The notes beneath the pieces are model-generated. The model saw only the letters and a list, made by a program, of their open reading frames with translations, ran no database searches and was not told where the DNA came from. The position numbers were made by a program, and so were the translations under genes. From Symbiodinium natans (taxonomy: Eukaryota; Sar; Dinophyceae; Suessiales; Symbiodiniaceae), in NCBI GenBank assembly GCA_905221605.1, contig CAJNDS010000147.1, positions 937,722 to 1,001,721 of the forward strand: DNA of 64,000 bases, in the 5' to 3' direction. Below, one piece after another: positions 1 through 9,369 of this stretch; positions within the stretch are counted from its first letter, which is position 1; every line of letters starts with the position of its first letter.

Positions 1-2712
1 AGAAAAAGAGACAGGGTCAGGGGGGAGAGAAGAAGGAGGGACAAGAACAAGGTAGGAAGAACTTGTAAATTCCTCTTCTCTCTTCTCTTTTCCTCTTTCT
101 TTTCCACAAGAAAGAAAATTAATATGGACTTGAGAAAGGGGAAGCTAAGAGTCAAGAGACCCTTTCTCTCCCACGGTCTATGCTTCTCTCTCTATGCCTC
201 GCCGTGTCTCACTCCCTCTCTGCTTCAGCAAATCTCTGCTTTGTAGTTCACCCTCCTCCTCGTCTTCCAATTCTACAAGACATGCCGCCCATAAAAGCAA
301 AAAGATGGAGAGAGCGAGCGAGAGAGAGAGAGAGAGAGAGATAGAGAACGAGCGAGCGAACCGGAAGAAGAAAGGAACAAGGTAGGAAGACATGTAAACT
401 CATCTTTAACAAGAAAAACTGATTGGGAGCATAAACTTGTCCAATTTTTTTGGAGGGCTGCGCCTGCGACTTGTCTTTTTGGGAGCACATTTTGCCAAAA
501 TCTTGGGGGGCGTGTTTTGGGAGCATCCCCTTCTCCAAAGTCTTAGGAAGACGGTGCTTGCGATTTGTCTTTTGGGAGCACAGAAAATCTTAAGTCTTCG
601 GCCCGCTTTCTTTCAAAGGGTTCAAAAAAATGGAGGTCTCCGGTGTGGGTGTCCGTGAAAAGTAGGTCTTGTTACAGAAAAGAAAAACAGGACACCCTAA
701 TTTTGGATACATGTAACATCATTTCTTTCTTTTATTGCCTCTTGCGCAAGGAACGACAGGAAGGCAACGGTGGAAAAAGGGGAGCGCCTTTCCTTCAAGT
801 TTCCAAAATCGGAGTCTCTGGTGTGGGTGTCCTGTTAAGGTGGGTGGCTACAGAAAAGGAAGAAAAGGACACCCGAAACACTCTAAAAAACTTGGACAAC
901 CCTTTTCTACATGCTAAATTGTTTACTTTATACCGAATGAAACGAACGAAAGTGAGAGAGGACAAAGAAGCACTTTTCTTTCAAGGTTCCAAAAACAAGA
1001 TCTCCGGTGCGGGTGTGTATTTAATATTTCGCTACAAAAAAGGAAAAGGACACCCGAAACACTCAAAAAAAACTTGGACACCCCTCTTTACATATTACAT
1101 TAGATATTCATACTTAAATTAAAGCGTTCAGAAAATGAAACGAACGAAAGGTGAGAGTGAACAAAGAGCACCTTTTCTTTCAAGGTTTCGTGGGGTCATT
1201 TCTTTGCTCCAAACAGTCAAATCGCAAGCCCAGGTCCCTAAGATTTTGAGTTCAAGTTTTGCTCCAAAGAACATCAAAGAGCCAAATCGCAAGCCCTGCT
1301 CCCTAAAACTTTGGCTTCAAGCTTTGCTCCAAAATCGCCAAATCGCAAGCCCTGCTCCCTAAAACTTTGGCTTCAAGTCTTGCTCCAAAAGGCCAAATGA
1401 CAAGCCCTGGTCCCTGAAACTTTGGCTTCAAGTTTTCCTCCAAAAAGTCAGATCGCAAGCCCTGGCGCTTAAGATTTTGGGTTCAAGTTTTCCTCCAAAG
1501 AGTCAAAGCGCAAGCCCTGGTCCCTAAGATTGTGGGGTCATGTTTTGCTCCAAACAGCCAAATCGCAAGCCCTGGTCCCCAAAATTTTGGGTTCAATTTT
1601 TCTTCCAAAGAGACAAATCACAAGCCCTGGTCCCTAAGATTTTGGGTTCAATTTTTCTTCCAAAGAGCCAAATCACAAGCCCTGGTCCCTAAGATTTTGG
1701 GTTCAAGTCTTCCTCCAAAGAGCCAAATCGCAAGCCTTGGTCCCGCAGATTCTGGGTTCAAGCTTTCTCCAAAGAGCCAAATCGCAAGCTCTGGTCCCTA
1801 AGATTTTGGGTTCAAGTTTTCCTCCAAAGACCCAAATCTGGTCCCTAAGATTGCGGGCAAACCGGAAGCCTTGGTCCCTAAGATTTGGGGTTCAAGTTTT
1901 CCTCCAAAGAGCCAAATCACAAGCCCCGGCCCCTAAGATTTTGGGTTCCAGTTTTGCTCCAAAAAGCCAAATCGCAAGCCCTGGTCCCTAAGATTGTGGG
2001 TTCCAAGTAGTTTTCCTCCAAAGAGCCAAATCGCAAGCCCTGGTCCCTGAGATTGCGGGGTCATTCTTTGCTCCAATCAGTCAAATCGCAAGCCCTGGTC
2101 CCCCAATTTTGGGTTCAAGTTTTCCCCCAAAGAGCCAGTTCGCAAGCCCTGGTCCCCAAAATGTTCGGTTCAAGTTTTCCTCCAAAGAGTCACATCGCAA
2201 GCCCTGGTCCCTAAGATTTTGGCTTCAAAAAGCCAAATCGCAAGCCCTGGTCCATATGATGGTGGGTTCAATTTTTCCTCCAAAGAGCCAGATCGCAAGC
2301 CCTGGTCCCGAAAAACTTGGGTTCAAGTTTTCTTCCAAAGAGTCAAATCGCAAGCCCTTGTCCCGCAGATTGTGGGTTCAAGTTTTCCTCCAAAGAGCCA
2401 CCCCAAATCTTAGGTACCAGGACTTGTGAATTTGACTCGTTGGAGCAAAGAATGACCCCACAATCTTAGGGACCAGGGCTTGCGATTTGTCTCTTTGGAG
2501 GAAAACTTGAACCCAACATTTTGGAGAGCAGGGCTTGCGATTTGGCTTTTTGGAGGAAAACTTGAACCTAACATCTTAGGGACCAAATCTTAGGGAGCAG
2601 GGCTTGCGATTTTGCCCCCCCAAATGTTGTTCCTACCCCTTTCCCGTTTTGTGTGGTATTTGCAGGACTTTTGCAGAGTGCCAAGGGGATCCCGGCAAAT
2701 TTTGACCGGCAA
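1..2712. repeat. Composite satellite unit, copy 1 (3'-truncated)
   Basis: The first 2.7 kb recurs almost unchanged from 2757, and its later part again from 49001. Order: purine-rich lead, GA microsatellite near 315-345, a unique-looking block around 430-1190, then a tandem of about 55 bp to about 2400. It stops inside the first 87-bp repeat (about 2712), where copy 2 continues. The 44-bp junction 2713-2756 leads straight into copy 2. Short ORFs here conserve no frame between copies and are not called genes. Confidence 0.9.
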
Positions 2713-3944
2713 TCCGCCTTCCCGCACCACTTTAACAGAAAAATGAGGAGATAGAGAGAAAAAGAGACAGGGTCAGGGGGGAGAGAAGAAGGAGGGACAA
2801 GAACAAGGTAGGAAGAACATGTAAATTCCTCTTCTCTCTTCTCTTTTCCTCTTTCTTTTCCACAAGAAAGAAAATTAATATGGACTTGAGAAAGGGGAAG
2901 CTAAGAGTCAAGAGACCCTTTCTCTCCCACGGTCTATGCTTCTCTCTCTATGCCTCGCCGTGTCTCACTCCCTCTCTGCTTCAGCAAATCTCTGCTTTGT
3001 AGTTCACCCTCCTCCTCGTCTTCCAATTCTACAAGACATGCCGCCCATAAAAGCAAAAAGATGGAGAGAGCGAGAGAGAGAGAGAGGGAGAGAGAGAACG
3101 AGCGAGCGAACCGGAAGAAGAAAGGAACAAGGTAGGAAGACATGTAAACTCATCTTTAACAAGAAAAACTGATTGGGAGCATAAACTTGTCCAAATTTTT
3201 TGGAGGGCTGCGCCTGCGACTTGTCTTTTGGGAGCACATTTTGCCAAAATCTTGGGGGGCGTGTTTTGGGAGCATCCCCTTCTCCAAAATCTTAGGAAGA
3301 CGGTGCTTGCGATTTGTCTTTTGGGAGCACAGAAAATCTTAAGTCTTCGGCCCGCTTTCTTTCAAAGGGTTCAAAAAAATGGAGGTCTCCGGTGTGGGTG
3401 TCCGTGAAAAGTAGGTCTTGTTACAGAAAAGAAAAACAGGACACCCTAATTTTGGATACATGTAATATCATTTCTTTCTTTTATTGCCTCTTGCGCAAGG
3501 AACGACAGGAAGGCAACGGTGGAAAAAGGGGAGCGCCTTTCCTTCAAGTTTCCAAAATCGGAGTCTCTGGTGTGGGTGTCCTGTTAAGGTGGGTGGCTAC
3601 AGAAAAGGAAGAAAAGGACACCCGAAACACTCTAAAAAACTTGGACAACCCTTTCTACATGCTAAATTATTTACTTTATACCGAATGAAACGAACGAAAG
3701 TGAGAGAGGACAAAGAAGCACTTTTCTTTCAAGGTTTCCAAAAACAAGATCTCCGGCGCGGGTGTATATTTAATATTTCGCTACAAAAAAGGAAAAGGAC
3801 ACCCGAAACACTCAAAAAAACTTGGACACCCCTCTTTACATATTACATTAGATATTCATACTCAAATTAAAGCGTTCAGAAATTGAAACGAACGAAAGGT
3901 GAGAGTGAACAAAGAGCACCTTTTCTTTCAAGGTTTCGTGGGGT

Positions 3945-4800
3945 CATTTCTTTGCTCCAAACAGTCAAATCGCAAGCCCAGGTCCCTAAGATTTTGAGTT
4001 CAAGTTTTGCTCCAAAGAACATCAAAGAGCCAAATCGCAAGCCCTGCTCTCTAAAACTTTGGCTTCAAGCTTTGCTCCAAAATCGCCAAATCGCAAGCCC
4101 TGCTCCCTAAAACTTTGGCTTCAAGTCTTGCTCCAAAAGGCCAAATGACAAGCCCTGGTCCCTGAAACTTTGGCTTCAAGTTTTCCTCCAAAAAGTCAGA
4201 TCGCAAGCCCTGGTGCTTAACATTTTGGGTTCAAGTTTTCCTCCAAAGAGTCAAAGCGCAAGCCCTGGTCCCTAAGATTGTGGGGTCATGTTTTGCTCCA
4301 AACAGCCAAATCGCAAGCCCTGGTCCCCAAAATTTTGGGTTCAATTTTTCTTCCAAAGAGACAAATCACAAGCCCTGGTCCCTAAGATTTTGGGTTCAAT
4401 TTTTCTTCCAAAGAGCCAAATCACAAGCCCTGGTCCCTAAGATTTTGGGTTCAAGTCTTCCTCCAAAGAGCCAAATCGCAAGCCTTGGTCCCGCAGATGC
4501 TGGGTTCAAGCTTTCTCCAAAGAGCCAAATCGCAAGCTCTGGTCCCTAAGATTTTGGGTTCAAGTTTTCCTCAAAAGACCCAAATCTGGTCCCTAAGATT
4601 GCGGGCAAACCGGAAGCCCCGGCCCCTAAGATTTTGGCTTCCAGTTTGGCTTCAAAAAGCCAAATCGCAAGCCCTGGTCCACCTGGTCCACCTGGTCCCG
4701 AAAAACTTGGGTTCAAGTTTTCTTCCAAAGAGTCAAATCGCAAGCCCTGGTCCCGCAGATTGTGGGTTCAAGTTTTCCTCCAAAGAGCCACCCCAAATCT
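3945..4800. repeat. 55-bp tandem repeat block (copy 2)
   Basis: Repeats of about 55 bp built on CAAGCCCTGGTCCCTAAG, then TTTTGGGTTCAAG, then CTCCAAAGAGCCAAATCG. The last copies (about 4800-5000) are inverted. Equivalent blocks lie at about 1195-2400 and 49870-50760. The long ORFs across it only reflect the repeat period and are rejected as genes. Confidence 0.85.
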
Positions 4801-5010
4801 TAGGTACCAGGACTTGTGAATTTGACTCGTTGGAGCAAAGAATGACCCCACAATCTTAGGGACCAGGGCTTGCGATTTGTCTCTTTGGAGGAAAACTTGA
4901 ACCCAACATTTTGGAGAGCAGGGCTTGCGATTTGGCTTTTTGGAGGAAAACTTGAACCTAACATCTTAGGGACCAAATCTTAGGGAGCAGGGCTTGCGAT
5001 TTTGCCCCCC

Positions 5011-5560
5011 AAATGTTGTTCCTACCCCTTTCCCGTTTTGTGTGGTATTTGCAGGACTTTTGCAGAGTGCCAAGGGGATCCCGGCAAATTTTGACCGGCA
5101 AATGTTGTTCCTACCCTTTCCCGTTTTGTGTGGTATTTGCAGGACTTTTCCAGGGCACCAAGGGGATCCCGGCAGATTTGGACCCGCGAAGTTGTTCCTA
5201 CCCTTTCCCTGTTTGTGTGGTATTTGCAGGACATTTCCAGGGCGCCAAGGGGATCCCGGCAAATTTTGACCGGCAAATGTTGTTCCTACCCTTTCCGGTT
5301 TTGTGTGGTATTTGCAGGCCATGTGCACGGTGCCAAGGGGATCCCGGCAAATTTTGACCCCCAAATGTTGTTCCTACCCTTTCCCGTTTTGTGTGGTATT
5401 TGCAGGACTTCTGCAGGGTGCCATGCAAGGGGATCCCGGCAAATTTTGACCGGCAAATTTTGTTCCTACCCTTTCCGGTTTTGTGTGGTATTTGCAGGCC
5501 ATGTGCACGGTGCCAAGGGAATCCCGGCAAATTTTGACCTCTTAAATGTTGTTCCTACCC
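5011..5560. repeat. 87-bp tandem repeat block (copy 2)
   Basis: About six copies of an 87-88 bp unit containing TGTGGTATTTGCAGG and GGGGATCCCGGCAAATTTTG. The palindromic GGGATCCC core recurs in most units. TATTTGCAG resembles a 3' splice site, but no phase-consistent exon follows. Same block at 50985-51535. Confidence 0.85.
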
Positions 5561-5599
5561 TTTCCGGGGTCTTCCCCCTGCTCGCCCCCTGGGGGCCTC

Positions 5600-6055
5600 A
5601 TTTTTTTGGTTTTGAACGGCCACCACCACCACCACCACCACCAGACAATACCACAAAAGAAAAGCCCCATTTTGTTAACCTCATTTTTTGGTTTTGAACG
5701 GCCACCACGACCACCACCACCAGACAATACCACCAAAAAAAAAAACATTTTGTTAACCTCATTTTTTGGTTTTGAACGACCACCACCACCACCACCAGAC
5801 AATACCACCAAAAAAAGCCCCATGTTGTTAACCTCATTTTTTGTTTCAAACGGCAACCACCACCACCACCACCAGACAATACCACCCAAAAATAACCCCA
5901 TTTTGTTAACCTCATTTTTTGGTTTTGAACGGCCACCACCACCACCACCACCACCACCACCACCACCACCAGACAATACCACAAAAGAAAAGCCCCATTT
6001 TGTTAACCTGATTTTTTTGGTTTCTAACGGCAACCACCACCACCCCCGCGAGGAG
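5600..6055. repeat. CAC-rich tandem repeat block (copy 2)
   Basis: Five to six units, each a (CAC)n run of variable length followed by CAGACAATACCAC, an A-rich spacer, GTTAACCTCATTTTTTGG and GAACGGC. Run length varies between units and between genomic copies, as expected for slippage. Poly-His, Pro and Gly ORFs here are artefacts. Same block at 51570-52045. Confidence 0.85.
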
Positions 6056-6309
6056 CACACCCTGCGAATGACGCATGCTTATGCACTAAATTGAGAGGTT
6101 TAAGGGTTTGGGGATTTTTGGGTTTATGGGTCTAGTAGTTTCAGTTTATGAGGGGGGGGGGGGGGCGTAGCGGGGGGGTCTCCCCCCTGCTCGCCCCCTG
6201 GGGGGCCTTGAGGGGAAGGGAGGAGCTCGAGGGGGGCAAGCCCTCGATCCAGAGGGTGCGGGGGGCGGAGCCCCCCGCGAACGGTGGTGAATATTTGAGT
6301 TTTTCAGAC

Positions 6310-6620
6310 TGAAGATGATGGGAGATGATGGAGATGAAGAAGATGATGAAAGATGAGGAAGATGAAGAAGATGATGCAAGATGACGAAGATGATGAAGAT
6401 GATGAAGAAGATGAAGGTGATGAAGATGATGAAGATGAACGAGCTGAGGGAGATGAAGCAGATGATGAAGATGAGGGAGATGAGGGAGATGAAGAAGATG
6501 ATAAAGATGAAGATGATAGAGTTCAACGAGCTCAGCGAGATGAAAGAGATGAAGGAGATGATGAAGATGATGGAGATGATGGAGATGATGAAGATGAAGG
6601 AAAAAAAGGATATTAAGGAG
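6310..6620. repeat. GAT/GAA minisatellite (copy 2)
   Basis: An irregular GATGAAGAT tract giving long Asp/Glu ORFs on + and Ile/Phe ORFs on -. All frames stay open because of base composition, and copy 3 (52283-52550) differs by an internal deletion. Not called coding. Confidence 0.8.
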
Positions 6621-6654
6621 ATGACGAAAAAGATGAAAATGATGATGCCCCCCC

Positions 6655-7470
6655 CCCTCGCAGAATTAAATAATTTAAAAAATTTAAATCCGAAACGCCC
6701 CTTTCGGATTTAAATTATTTAAATTAATTAATTCTGGGAAGGGGGGGGGCCCGGTCCTGCCCCCCCCCCTTTTCGGATTTAAATTATTTAAATTATTTAA
6801 ATTTTTTAAATTATTTAAATTATTTAAATTATTTAAATCCGGGGGGGGGGAATTAAATAATTTAAATAATTTAAATCCGAATTTAAAAAATTTTTAAATT
6901 CCCCCGGAATTAAATAAATAATTTAAACCGAAAAGGGGGGGGGGGGCAGGCCCCACCAGGCCCCCTCCCCCTCCCAGAATTAAATAATTTAAATAATTTA
7001 AATCCGAAAGGGGTGTTCAGGATTTAAATTATTTAAATTATTTAATTCTGGGAGGGGGAGGGGGCCCGGTGGGGCCTGGCCCCCCCCCTTTTCGGATTTA
7101 AATTATTTAAATTATTTAAATTATTTAAATTATTTAAATTATTTAAATTATTTAAATTATTTAAATTATTTAAATTATTTAAATTCCGGGGGGGGGGAAT
7201 TAAATAATTTAAATAATTTAAATCTGAAAGGGGGGGTTCGGATTTAAATTATTTAAATTATTTAATTCCCCCCCCCGGAATTAAATAATTTAAATAATTT
7301 AAATAATTTAAATAATTTAAATAATTTAAATAATTTAAATAATTTAAATCCGAAAAGGGGGGGGGCCAGGCCCAGGCCCCCTCCCCCTCCCAGAATTAAA
7401 TAATTTAAATAATGTAAATCCGGAACGCCCCTTTCGGATTTAAATTATTTAAATTATTTAATTCCTTGCC
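6655..7470. repeat. ATTTAAAT palindrome field with C/G runs (copy 2)
   Basis: Blocks of (AATTTAAAT)n are separated by runs of C or G and by TTCGGATTT / AAATCCGAA. Units alternate between AATTAAAT...AAATCCG and its reverse complement, so the field is a nested set of inverted repeats. GC-rich spacers such as CCCTCCCCCTCCCAGAATT recur. Copy 3 carries a longer version at 52590-54150. Confidence 0.85.
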
Positions 7471-7490
7471 CCAGACCCCCCAGAAACGAT

Positions 7491-7592
7491 AATAGGGTCT
7501 ATTTGGAAGTTGTCTCTTGTAAATAAGTATACGTTTTGGGGCCTTATTTCCTCTTAAAAACCCGAGTCTCAGCTTCCAAATAGACCCTATTT
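7491..7592. repeat. 102-bp hairpin element closing satellite copy 2
   Basis: Perfect terminal inverted repeats AATAGGGTCTATTTGGAAG and its complement flank about 64 bp of loop. The same element closes copy 3 at 54181-54282. It marks the shared right boundary of the unit and may be an inserted inverted-repeat element. Confidence 0.8.
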
Positions 7593-7765
7593 AAGCTGCA
7601 CACACCCCCCCCCCCCCCACCTGGGTTCTTCTGAGGAACGTCGATTAAGTTACCAGAATAAGGGCACCTTATATTCTTTGGAAGAGTAGAAGTACTCCAT
7701 TTGTCCTCTAAAGCCTTGTCATAGTGGCCTTCCTTAAGCATAGCAGGAGCCCAGCTAAACCCCAC
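7544..7765 (-). other. Protein-like open frame next to the satellite edge, unidentified
   Basis: On the - strand an open frame (no ATG; GTG is the first possible start) reads GFSWAPAMLKEGHYDK and CPYSGNLIDVPQ before entering a poly-C run and the hairpin. The first 45 codons look protein-like, the rest does not. It is outside the satellite homology and on the strand opposite to all other coding pieces. It may be a gene remnant or chance. Confidence 0.2.
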
Positions 7766-7799
7766 GCTTGATTTATTCAGGGGGGTCCAACCCTACAAT

Positions 7800-8190
7800 T
7801 GTAGGTTGAGAGCCGTTCGGAGGGCGCAATTAGGGGTTTTCGGATTTTTGGGGAGACGAAACCCTAAACCCTAAATCATGTTTCGGGCTTTGGGATTCGG
7901 GTTTGGGTTTAGGGTCTAGGGCGGCGCCTCTAAAGCCATAGCAGCAACATCATGTGCCAGGCAAAGCCCTATTGAACCCGAAACCCTAAACCCCAAAACC
8001 CCACGTAGGTGTTTGTGGCAATAGGGCTTACAGGGTGTCGGGATTTTTTTTACCTTGTGGGGGTTATCTTACGCAAGGCTTCTCCAGGGCGGGTATACAA
8101 GGTGGCGGGGGGGCGGGGGTGTGGTGGGGGGGTGGGGGGTGTAGTGGGGGGGGGGGTGTGGGCAGGGAGCGGGGAAAAGGCCCCCTGTAG
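7800..8190. other. Heptamer-rich spacer with G-rich tract
   Basis: Degenerate AAACCCT and TTTAGGG stretches and a G-rich run near 8107-8158. No supportable gene. A possible acceptor, CCCCCTGTAG, ends it at 8190. Confidence 0.4.
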
Positions 8191-8243
8191 CTGAAGATGC
8201 AGGCGTCCCCCAGCGCGAAACTTGAATTTCGGGGCGGCTTCCA
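8191..8243 (+). CDS. Putative internal exon
   Basis: Open in phase 0 after CCCCCTGTAG, reading LKMQASPSAKLEFRGGF, and stopping before GTGTAC. Unidentified. Support is frame plus splice edges only. Confidence 0.4.
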
Positions 8244-8308
8244 GTGTACACTGAACCCAAACAACCCAAAAAACCCTAAACCCTAAACCCTAAACCTAAA
8301 CGGACAAG

Positions 8309-8500
8309 GTTGAGCTCCCTTCCTGGCTCCGATATGGAGGCATAAATAGGGAATGGCAGAACTTACGTTGCTCAGGGCCCCCACTCAGGGACTCTCCTCC
8401 CTACTTCCCAAGAGCCTGGAAGGGGTTTTTACAGGATTTCACGACCCCAAACGCCCGAACGGCCAAGATTTTCTCTCATTCGAGTATTCTAGGACCCTAA
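8309..8500 (+). CDS. Putative terminal exon, 64 codons with stop
   Basis: Open from an AG at 8307-8308 through 63 sense codons to TAA at 8498. It reads VELPSWLRYGGINREWQ and later WKGFLQDFTTPNARTAK. The stop lies where heptamer sequence begins. Unidentified. Reading straight through without splicing is an assumption. Confidence 0.35.
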   Translation, partial: VELPSWLRYGGINREWQNLRCSGPPLRDSPPYFPRAWKGFLQDFTTPNARTAKIFSHSSILGP

Positions 8501-8584
8501 TGCCCCTAAACTCGAAACCCTAAACCCGAAACCCTATACCCTAAACCCTAAACGCTTATGACCCTGAACTCTCAACGCCCACAG

Positions 8585-8636
8585 GCCGGTCCTAGTTGTG
8601 GCGGCCTTCGTGGCCTGGGCCGGTTGGGGCCACAGA
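8585..8636 (+). CDS. Putative hydrophobic exon
   Basis: Follows CGCCCACAG and ends before GTTGGGTTTAGGG. It reads PVLVVAAFVAWAGWGHR in phase 2, like part of a membrane helix. The donor merges into the heptamer array, the pattern typical of this window. Confidence 0.4.
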
Positions 8637-8944
8637 GTTGGGTTTAGGGCTTGGAGTTTAGGGTTTCGGGTTTAGGGTTTAGGGGTTTTTAGTTCAGGGC
8701 TTTGGGAGGTCTGGAGCTGGAGAAGTTTAGGGTTTAGGGTCTTAGGGCTGGCAGTCAACAAGTCCGGTCTCAAAACCTATCAGCTGCTTCCCAGGGAGGA
8801 TAGGGGGGACCCTTTAAAATGGAACCCTTCTTAAACCTCTTCTGGCTCTCTTGAACAGGGACCTTATTCAGAGGGTCAATATCCCCAAGGGTCCCCCTAA
8901 TCCTATCCCCTACTGTTGAGACCTGATGTGTCGTCAAACATCAG

Positions 8945-9244
8945 TGCCTTTCTTCGCCTGTTGCATCCAGATCGGGGCTACCTCGTCAGACGCTTGACTT
9001 CGCCCGGCCCCGGAGAACAATATGCTTGTGGGAAGCCCTTTGGCCTCGCACACGCGTGGCCAAGCAAACCAGCACCAACATAATGACTGAGAAGGAAATG
9101 TGGACCTTGACGAACAGGTTCTTTGAATGCGCAGAAGAGCAAGCTAGTCCGCTGACAACCCGCATTCGCGAGCTCGTGCCCGATCGTTCGCTGCGAACTG
9201 GGAGGACGCGTCTGGAGCATCTGAAGCTCTGCGGCATCCAGTGA
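8945..9244 (+). CDS. Putative terminal exon, 99 aa with stop
   Basis: 300 nt (100 codons including TGA at 9242) open after AACATCAG. The C-terminal part is strongly protein-like: MTEKEMWTLTNRFFECAEEQ and RIRELVPDRSLRTGRTRLEH. There is an in-frame stop just upstream at 8922, so the true start must be by splicing or an internal ATG (9080). An alternative donor CA/GTGACC sits at the stop. Family not recognised. Confidence 0.5.
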   Translation, partial: CLSSPVASRSGLPRQTLDFARPRRTICLWEALWPRTRVAKQTSTNIMTEKEMWTLTNRFFECAEEQASPLTTRIRELVPDRSLRTGRTRLEHLKLCGIQ

Positions 9245-9271
9245 CCCTCAGCCTCATGATCTTGCAGTTGT

Positions 9272-9369
9272 CTACGCTTTGCTAAAGAACTCCCCAAAAT
9301 GTAAACTAACAATCCCTGTATGTAAGGAGTATTTTCTATATGTTTTTGGGGTTCTTAAGCAAGTCGTAC
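9272..9369. mobile_element. Family E inverted-repeat element
   Basis: Ends CTACGCTTTGCTAAAGAAC and GTTCTTAAGCAAGTCGTAC match the family consensus CTACTGTTTGCTTAAGAACC in inverted orientation. The coding piece 9364-9497 begins at an AG inside its right end. Confidence 0.6.

Larger units (their letters stand above)
2757..7600. repeat. Composite satellite unit, copy 2 (most complete)
   Basis: Near-identical to copy 1 up to the 87-bp tandem, then it continues through the CAC-rich tandem, GAT minisatellite, ATTTAAAT field and terminal hairpin. Copy 3 (49001-54300) matches it block by block with small indels, for example a shorter GAT block and a longer ATTTAAAT field. The right boundary is sharp, just after the hairpin and a poly-C run, where copies 2 and 3 diverge completely. 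Confidence 0.9.

Noticed and set aside
1532-2429. ORFs with KSQIASPGP repeats
   Set aside because: The 55-bp unit is not a multiple of three, and the frames change between copies with no conserved start or stop.
5542-6094. 172-182 codon ORFs in the CAC tandem
   Set aside because: Poly-His/Pro/Gly from slippage; open on both strands and different in copy 3.
6146-6713. Asp/Glu- or Ile/Phe-rich ORFs
   Set aside because: GAT/GAA minisatellite; frame set by repeat composition and broken by indels between copies.
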